From: Desulfobacterales bacterium
Lineage (GTDB): Bacteria; Desulfobacterota; Desulfobacteria; Desulfobacterales; UBA11574
Direction of reading: 5' to 3'
DNA: 10,018 nucleotides
Assembly: GCA_030601485.1 (NCBI GenBank)
Contig: JAUVTO010000052.1
Coordinates: forward strand, 1-10,018
Shown: positions 6,889-10,018 of the stretch, in pieces
How positions within the stretch are numbered: the stretch's first letter is position 1
Layout: each line of letters begins with the position of its first letter
Program-made: the position numbers and the translations under genes
Notes under the pieces: model-generated
Told to the model about the DNA's origin: nothing
Database searches by the model: none
What the model saw: the letters and a program-made list of their open reading frames with translations, nothing else

Positions 6889-7854
6889 TCAGCCTTTTAA
6901 TTTCCTTACTTCTTCCGCAATTTTAGGCACAATTTCAAAAAGATCCCCCTCAATGCCGTAATCAGCTTTGGAAAAGATAGGCGCTTCCGGGTCCTTATTT
7001 ATGGCCACAACAACCTTGGACGAAGACATTCCGGCAAGGTGCTGAATAGCTCCGGATATCCCGCAGGCAATGTAGAGATTTGGGGAAACAACTTTCCCGG
7101 TTTGCCCAACCTGGTCTGAAGCGGGCCGCCAGCCTTCATCTACTGCGGATCGCGATGCTCCCACAGCACCATCAAGCAGTTGAACCAGTTCTTCTATTAC
7201 CGTAAAATCGGCCCCTCCCATTCCCCTGCCGCCGGACACAACCGTATCCGCTTCAGAGAGTTCGACCTTGCCTGTATCAAGTGTTTTATCAATAACTTGC
7301 AGCACAATGCTACCGGTATCCGTATCAAGTTTTTCAATGGATCCGGCTCCGTCAGCATTTGCAATGGTCATTGCATTGGGTCGAATCGCCAAGATCTGCG
7401 GATTTCCATCAAGCGCCACGTCTGCCAGAATTTTGCCTCCATACATAGGACGTGTTGCGATGAGATTATTATCCTCGAAACGAACAGCCACACAATCCAT
7501 GGCAAGAGGAGCATTCAGGCGAGCGCTTAGACGTGCCGACAAGTCCTTGCCCTGTGTGGATGCACCCAGAATAACTACAGCCGGCTTTTCTTTGGTTATG
7601 TAATCCGCAATTACAGTGGTATACGCATCGGTCAAATATTCGGAAAGGGCAGGGCTTTGGGCGACAATAATTCTGTCGGCTCCGTATTGATTAAGCTCTT
7701 TTGAAATATTTTCAATTTCTGCTCCTAAAACCAGGGCGGTAAGATCACAATTTAACCTATCAGCGATGCGTCTCCCCTCGCTTAATGCTTCGTAAGTGAC
7801 TTTTCTGAAAACTCCCTTTAGCTGTTCTGTTATCGCCAGTACACCTTGTGACAT
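6889..7854 (-). CDS. etfA: Electron transfer flavoprotein, alpha subunit
   Basis: EtfA binds the electron-carrying FAD of the EtfAB heterodimer, which takes electrons from acyl-CoA dehydrogenases and similar flavoenzymes and passes them to a membrane quinone oxidoreductase or other partner. The start is placed at 7852-7854: ATG there has AAGGAG seven bases upstream and gives MSQGVLAITEQ, the normal EtfA N-terminus. The longer open frame to 7914 adds 20 atypical residues read from the palindrome region. The 321-residue product has SGGRGMG (207-213), VGASRSAVDEGW (231-242), QVGQTGK (248-254), GISGAIQH (265-272) and NKDPEAPIF (286-294), all FAD-domain hallmarks. It is downstream of etfB, separated by a structured spacer of nearly 200 bases that is unusual for this gene pair. 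Confidence 0.95.
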   Translation of the reverse strand: MSQGVLAITEQLKGVFRKVTYEALSEGRRIADRLNCDLTALVLGAEIENISKELNQYGADRIIVAQSPALSEYLTDAYTTVIADYITKEKPAVVILGASTQGKDLSARLSARLNAPLAMDCVAVRFEDNNLIATRPMYGGKILADVALDGNPQILAIRPNAMTIANADGAGSIEKLDTDTGSIVLQVIDKTLDTGKVELSEADTVVSGGRGMGGADFTVIEELVQLLDGAVGASRSAVDEGWRPASDQVGQTGKVVSPNLYIACGISGAIQHLAGMSSSKVVVAINKDPEAPIFSKADYGIEGDLFEIVPKIAEEVRKLKG

Positions 7855-7864
7855 CGTTATCTCC

Positions 7865-8020
7865 TTAATTAGTTTCCATCCAGAAATTGCCCTTTTCCGC
7901 AATCTCTGCGTCAATCTGCGGAATTACTTGTGCGGCGTACAACTTGTACGCCTCCGCGTAATTCCTTGATTTCCTTGACCTTGCGGAAAATTGCTAATTT
8001 CTGCATTGGAAACTTAATTT
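7865..8020. repeat. Large imperfect palindrome between etfB and etfA, ~155 bp
   Basis: The two halves are reverse-complementary about C7943. Perfect pairs are AGTTTCCA (7871-7878) with 8007-8014, CAGAAATT (7881-7888) with 7996-8003, TTTTCCGC (7893-7900) with 7983-7990, GGAATTAC (7920-7927) with 7958-7965, and GGCGTACAA (7934-7942) with 7944-7952. Segments 7901-7919 and 7966-7982 do not pair well. It is non-coding. In RNA from the minus strand it would fold into one long stem whose base lies beside the etfA ribosome-binding site (7861-7866). It may be a MITE-like repeat or an intercistronic regulatory stem. Confidence 0.75.
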
Positions 8021-8056
8021 GTGCCCAATATAGATTTATGGATGGGCACTAATTAA
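8014..8056 (-). repeat. Hairpin overlapping the etfB stop codon
   Basis: On the plus strand TTAATTTGTGCCC (8014-8026) matches the reverse complement of GGGCACTAATTAA (8044-8056) at 12 of 13 positions, with a 17-base loop. The outer arm includes the etfB stop codon (8053-8055). No U-tract follows on the minus strand, so it is not a standard terminator; a role in mRNA processing or stability between etfB and etfA is possible. Confidence 0.6.
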
Positions 8057-8835
8057 ATGACCTTAGCCTCTTCATGCAAAATTCTGACAAGTTCCACAGC
8101 CTTTGCCTGTGCAGAGTCTCCGGTTATCATCTTTATGCCTTTTCGTTCCGGAGGAGTTTGCATCGCCACGATTCTTGTCAGCGGTTTTCCGATCCGGTCA
8201 GCATCAAGTCCGATGTCTGCCAGGGTTTTAATATCGATGGGTTTCTTCTTTGCTTTCATGATTCCCGGAAGAGAAGTATAGCGAGGCTCGTTCAATCCGC
8301 GCTGGGTAGTAAAAAGAGCGGGCAGCGGTGCCTCCAGGATGACGGTTCCCCCATCAATTGTCCCATGGCATCTGATCTTAGATTCAATGATTTCTTGCTG
8401 GATAACCATGGAAATATTCGGAATGCCTAAAAATTCTGCTACGGCCACCCCTACCTGAAAATTATCATCGTCAACAGCCCGCTGACCTGCGATAATCAGG
8501 TCAAAAGGGATTTCCTTCAACACTGCTGCCAGAATTCGTGCGGTGCTTAAACCATCGCACCCTGTAACTGCCGGATCATTGATGAGTATCCCCTTGTCGG
8601 CGCCCATTGCCAGGGAGGTTCTTATAGCTTCGGTGGTTTTTTCCGGTCCCACGGAAATAATGGTAACCGAACCGCCATGAGCCTCTTTGATTTTCAGTGC
8701 TTCTTCAACCGCAAATTCGTCATAGGGGTTAATGACCCACTTGATGTCATCGGTCTTTATGGATACGCCGTCGTCGGCGATCCCGATTAACGATTCTGTT
8801 GCCGGGACCTGTTTTAACAATACTACGATTTCCAC
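8053..8835 (-). CDS. etfB: Electron transfer flavoprotein, beta subunit
   Basis: EtfB pairs with EtfA in the cytoplasm and binds AMP or a second FAD. I place the start at GTG 8833-8835. It has AAAGG eight bases upstream and yields MEIVVLLKQVP, which aligns with the family start MKIVV..KQVP. The alternative GTG at 8842-8844 adds only M-K-R and has a poorer ribosome-binding site. The 260 residues include NPYDEFAVEEALKIKE (36-51), the nucleotide motif AGQRAVDDDNFQVG (116-129) and the partner-recognition loop LNEPRYTSLPGIMKAKKKP (181-199). The AVDDDN and LNEPRY.TLP.IMKAKKK-type motifs resemble the mitochondrial-like ETF beta, which hints at ordinary rather than bifurcating ETF, but this is an inference. 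etfB leads etfA in the usual order. Confidence 0.94.
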   Translation of the reverse strand: MEIVVLLKQVPATESLIGIADDGVSIKTDDIKWVINPYDEFAVEEALKIKEAHGGSVTIISVGPEKTTEAIRTSLAMGADKGILINDPAVTGCDGLSTARILAAVLKEIPFDLIIAGQRAVDDDNFQVGVAVAEFLGIPNISMVIQQEIIESKIRCHGTIDGGTVILEAPLPALFTTQRGLNEPRYTSLPGIMKAKKKPIDIKTLADIGLDADRIGKPLTRIVAMQTPPERKGIKMITGDSAQAKAVELVRILHEEAKVI

Positions 8836-8858
8836 CCTCTTCACCTTTCTTTTGATAT

Positions 8859-8909
8859 CATGTTTTAATAATTAAACGTCTTGAAAATTCTATAACATGT
8901 TTAAATAAT
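8859..8909. promoter_or_regulatory. Direct repeat CATGTTTWAATAAT upstream of etfB
   Basis: CATGTTTTAATAAT (8859-8872) and CATGTTTAAATAAT (8896-8909) match at 13 of 14 positions and are 37 bases apart, start to start. The second copy runs into the perfect 18-base palindrome TAAATAATATATTATTTA (8902-8919). They lie 24 to 74 bases upstream of the chosen etfB start. They could be paired operator sites for a regulator of etfBA, or chance in AT-rich DNA. Confidence 0.35.
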
Positions 8910-8920
8910 ATATTATTTAT

Positions 8921-8950
8921 AGCAAACCCTCAGTTCACTTCCAGTTTGCT
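8921..8950. promoter_or_regulatory. Inverted repeat AGCAAAC-N16-GTTTGCT upstream of etfB
   Basis: The 7-base arms AGCAAAC (8921-8927) and GTTTGCT (8944-8950) are perfectly complementary around 16 bases. On the minus strand the site is followed directly by TATAAA (8916-8921), which could be a -10 box, so a repressor or activator site is conceivable. On the plus strand the second arm runs into a short T-run, so it could also act as a weak terminator. Confidence 0.35.
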
Positions 8951-8982
8951 TTTTAACTATCCGACACAATAAAAAAGTCAAT

Positions 8983-9027
8983 AAAAAAGCATGGTAACCC
9001 CTTTAAAAAATTGGATTACGCTTTTTT
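8983..9027 (-). terminator. Rho-independent terminator downstream of apbE
   Basis: On the minus strand AAAAAAGC (9020-9027) pairs perfectly with GCTTTTTT (8983-8990). It is extended by GTAATCC (9013-9019) against GGGTTAC (8994-9000) with one mismatch and a 3-base bulge. More T residues follow. It starts 57 bases past the apbE stop and should end the apbE transcript before etfB. Confidence 0.65.
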
Positions 9028-9035
9028 AACAAAAA

Positions 9036-9064
9036 AAAATACAGTACCCGTGTTTTTATGTCAA
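9036..9064 (-). promoter_or_regulatory. Sigma-70-like promoter between apbE and etfB
   Basis: The minus strand reads TTGACA (9059-9064), a 17-base spacer, then TATTTT (9036-9041). This is a perfect -35 box, ideal spacing and four of six -10 matches. The predicted start of transcription (about 9029) falls directly in front of the terminator at 8983-9027, so it would give either a very short RNA or an attenuated etfBA transcript. AT-rich DNA makes a false match possible. Confidence 0.4.
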
Positions 9065-9083
9065 TGAATTTTCGAGCCATGAA

Positions 9084-10018
9084 TTATCCATTGCTTTGGG
9101 ATATAAAACCTTTTGAATAGTAATCGGTCAAGGTTCCGTCATGTGCTTGGACAACGATTAAACATTCCGTGTTGTCAAGGTTGTTCACCAGTTCAAGGCC
9201 TTTTTTATGACCCAGAACCATAACCGCAGTGGCCAGCCCGTCTGCAAATGTGCAGGTATCCGCCACAATTGAAACACTTACCACCCCATTGTTTATGGGA
9301 TATCCATTTCTCGGATCGAGTATGTGGGAGAAGCGTTTTCCTTCAAATTCGAAATAATTTCTGTAATCACCACTTGTTGCAAAGCCTTTGTCTTGTAAGT
9401 ATAAAACCTTATATATTTGATCAAAAGGCGCATTTTTCTTGGGTCTGTTGACACCGATTTTCCATTTTTTACCGTCTTTTCGGAAACCTGCAGCGAATAC
9501 TTCGCCCCCGATTTCAACCAGAAAGTTTTTTGTTTGGTTTGTTCTGATAAGCGCTGCAATCTGATCCACACCATAACCCTTTGCAATAGAAGCAAAATCG
9601 AGTGATATAAACGCTTTTTTTTTAATAAGATAACGGTTGGCTGACATTTCAATATTATTGAACCCGATATCAGTTAAAAGAGCATTTATTTCTGATTGTG
9701 TTGGGGTTCTTTTTTTATTTTCAGAATTACCGAAACCCCAAAGAGTTACAAGCGGTTCGATAGTGCCGTCCCAGGCTCCCCCGGTTAATTCGTAAATATG
9801 TTGCGCTACTGTCATGACATTAAAAAAATCGTCCGATATATAAAACTTTTCTCCGGTTTGCTTTAATGCATTAAATCGGCTTATTTCACTGTCTTTTCTG
9901 TAGGTGGACATACTTTTGTTGATCTCTTCAAGGCGCATGTCAATCTTATTTTTGAGTCCTTTTGTGTTTTCAAAAAACCCGGTTACAACTGTAATATGAT
10001 AGATTGTGCCCATGGTTT
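9084..10018 (-). CDS. apbE: FAD:protein FMN transferase (ApbE), 5' end cut off
   Basis: ApbE moves FMN from FAD to a threonine or serine hydroxyl of target proteins, such as subunits of Rnf and Nqr complexes. The frame is open to the right edge. The ATG at 10011-10013 is not the real start, because with the preceding ACC it forms the internal TMGT motif that in this family follows a signal peptide. The 309 residues from that methionine show STYRKDSEISRFN (36-48), GAWDGTIEPLVTLWGFG (79-95), SIAKGYGVD (142-150), LVEIGGEV (165-172), TSGDYRNYFE (213-222), HILDPRNGYP (230-239) and FADGLATAVMVLG (256-268) with the metal-binding region. The full protein is probably an exported lipoprotein. A terminator follows it, so it may close an electron-transport operon off the window. 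Confidence 0.93.
   Translation of the reverse strand, partial: TMGTIYHITVVTGFFENTKGLKNKIDMRLEEINKSMSTYRKDSEISRFNALKQTGEKFYISDDFFNVMTVAQHIYELTGGAWDGTIEPLVTLWGFGNSENKKRTPTQSEINALLTDIGFNNIEMSANRYLIKKKAFISLDFASIAKGYGVDQIAALIRTNQTKNFLVEIGGEVFAAGFRKDGKKWKIGVNRPKKNAPFDQIYKVLYLQDKGFATSGDYRNYFEFEGKRFSHILDPRNGYPINNGVVSVSIVADTCTFADGLATAVMVLGHKKGLELVNNLDNTECLIVVQAHDGTLTDYYSKGFISQSNG

Noticed and set aside
7855..7914. 20-residue N-terminal extension of etfA
   Set aside because: The extension comes from the palindrome region, is unlike EtfA N-termini, and the ATG at 7854 has a strong AAGGAG site.
1..10018. A novel defence, mobile or biosynthetic system
   Set aside because: All genes belong to known core families and no nuclease, transposase, integrase, toxin or unassigned gene cluster is present.

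Overview
The window looks like chromosome of a moderately AT-rich Gram-negative anaerobe. My best guess is a sulfate-reducing member of the Desulfobacterales (Desulfobacterota). That rests on the style of the proteins, the gene company (succinyl-CoA synthetase, ETF, ApbE) and the type of intergenic repeats; there is no rRNA or marker gene here to settle it. All nine genes are core or metabolic. I see no tRNA, rRNA, CRISPR array, insertion sequence, phage gene or toxin-antitoxin pair, and no previously undescribed multi-gene system. The less ordinary content lies between the genes.

Layout. Positions 1-229 are a non-coding leader with a hairpin and two short tracts of 7-base periodicity. sucC (230-1396) and sucD (1453-2322) run rightward as an operon encoding both subunits of succinyl-CoA synthetase, and end at a hairpin terminator. 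Everything after that is on the minus strand, so sucCD converges with pgsA (2384-2932). Reading the minus strand 5' to 3' (right to left), the order is apbE (5' end cut by the right edge), etfB, etfA, a terminator, then rimO, a long-chain polyprenyl diphosphate synthase, a secreted FlgT-N-like protein, another terminator-like hairpin, and pgsA. rimO and the polyprenyl synthase overlap by 4 bases.

How the genes fit together. SucCD makes or uses succinyl-CoA with substrate-level nucleotide phosphorylation in the TCA cycle. EtfBA carries electrons from acyl-CoA dehydrogenases or related flavoenzymes. ApbE attaches FMN covalently to proteins such as subunits of Rnf or Nqr electron-transport complexes, so apbE may be the last gene of such a cluster lying off the right edge. 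The polyprenyl synthase probably makes the menaquinone side chain, PgsA makes phosphatidylglycerol phosphate for the membrane, and RimO modifies ribosomal protein S12.

Non-coding structure. A large imperfect palindrome of about 155 bp fills most of the etfB-etfA gap. A second imperfect palindrome of about 117 bp, of different sequence, lies upstream of pgsA. Heptanucleotide-period tracts precede both sucC and sucD. The region ahead of etfB holds a terminator, promoter-like sequences, a direct repeat and two inverted repeats. A terminator-like hairpin sits about 20 bases before the TTG start of pgsA. These look like lineage-specific dispersed repeats or regulatory RNA/DNA sites and are the main points for follow-up. 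Start codons were revised for etfA (7854, not 7914) and etfB (8835, not 8844).
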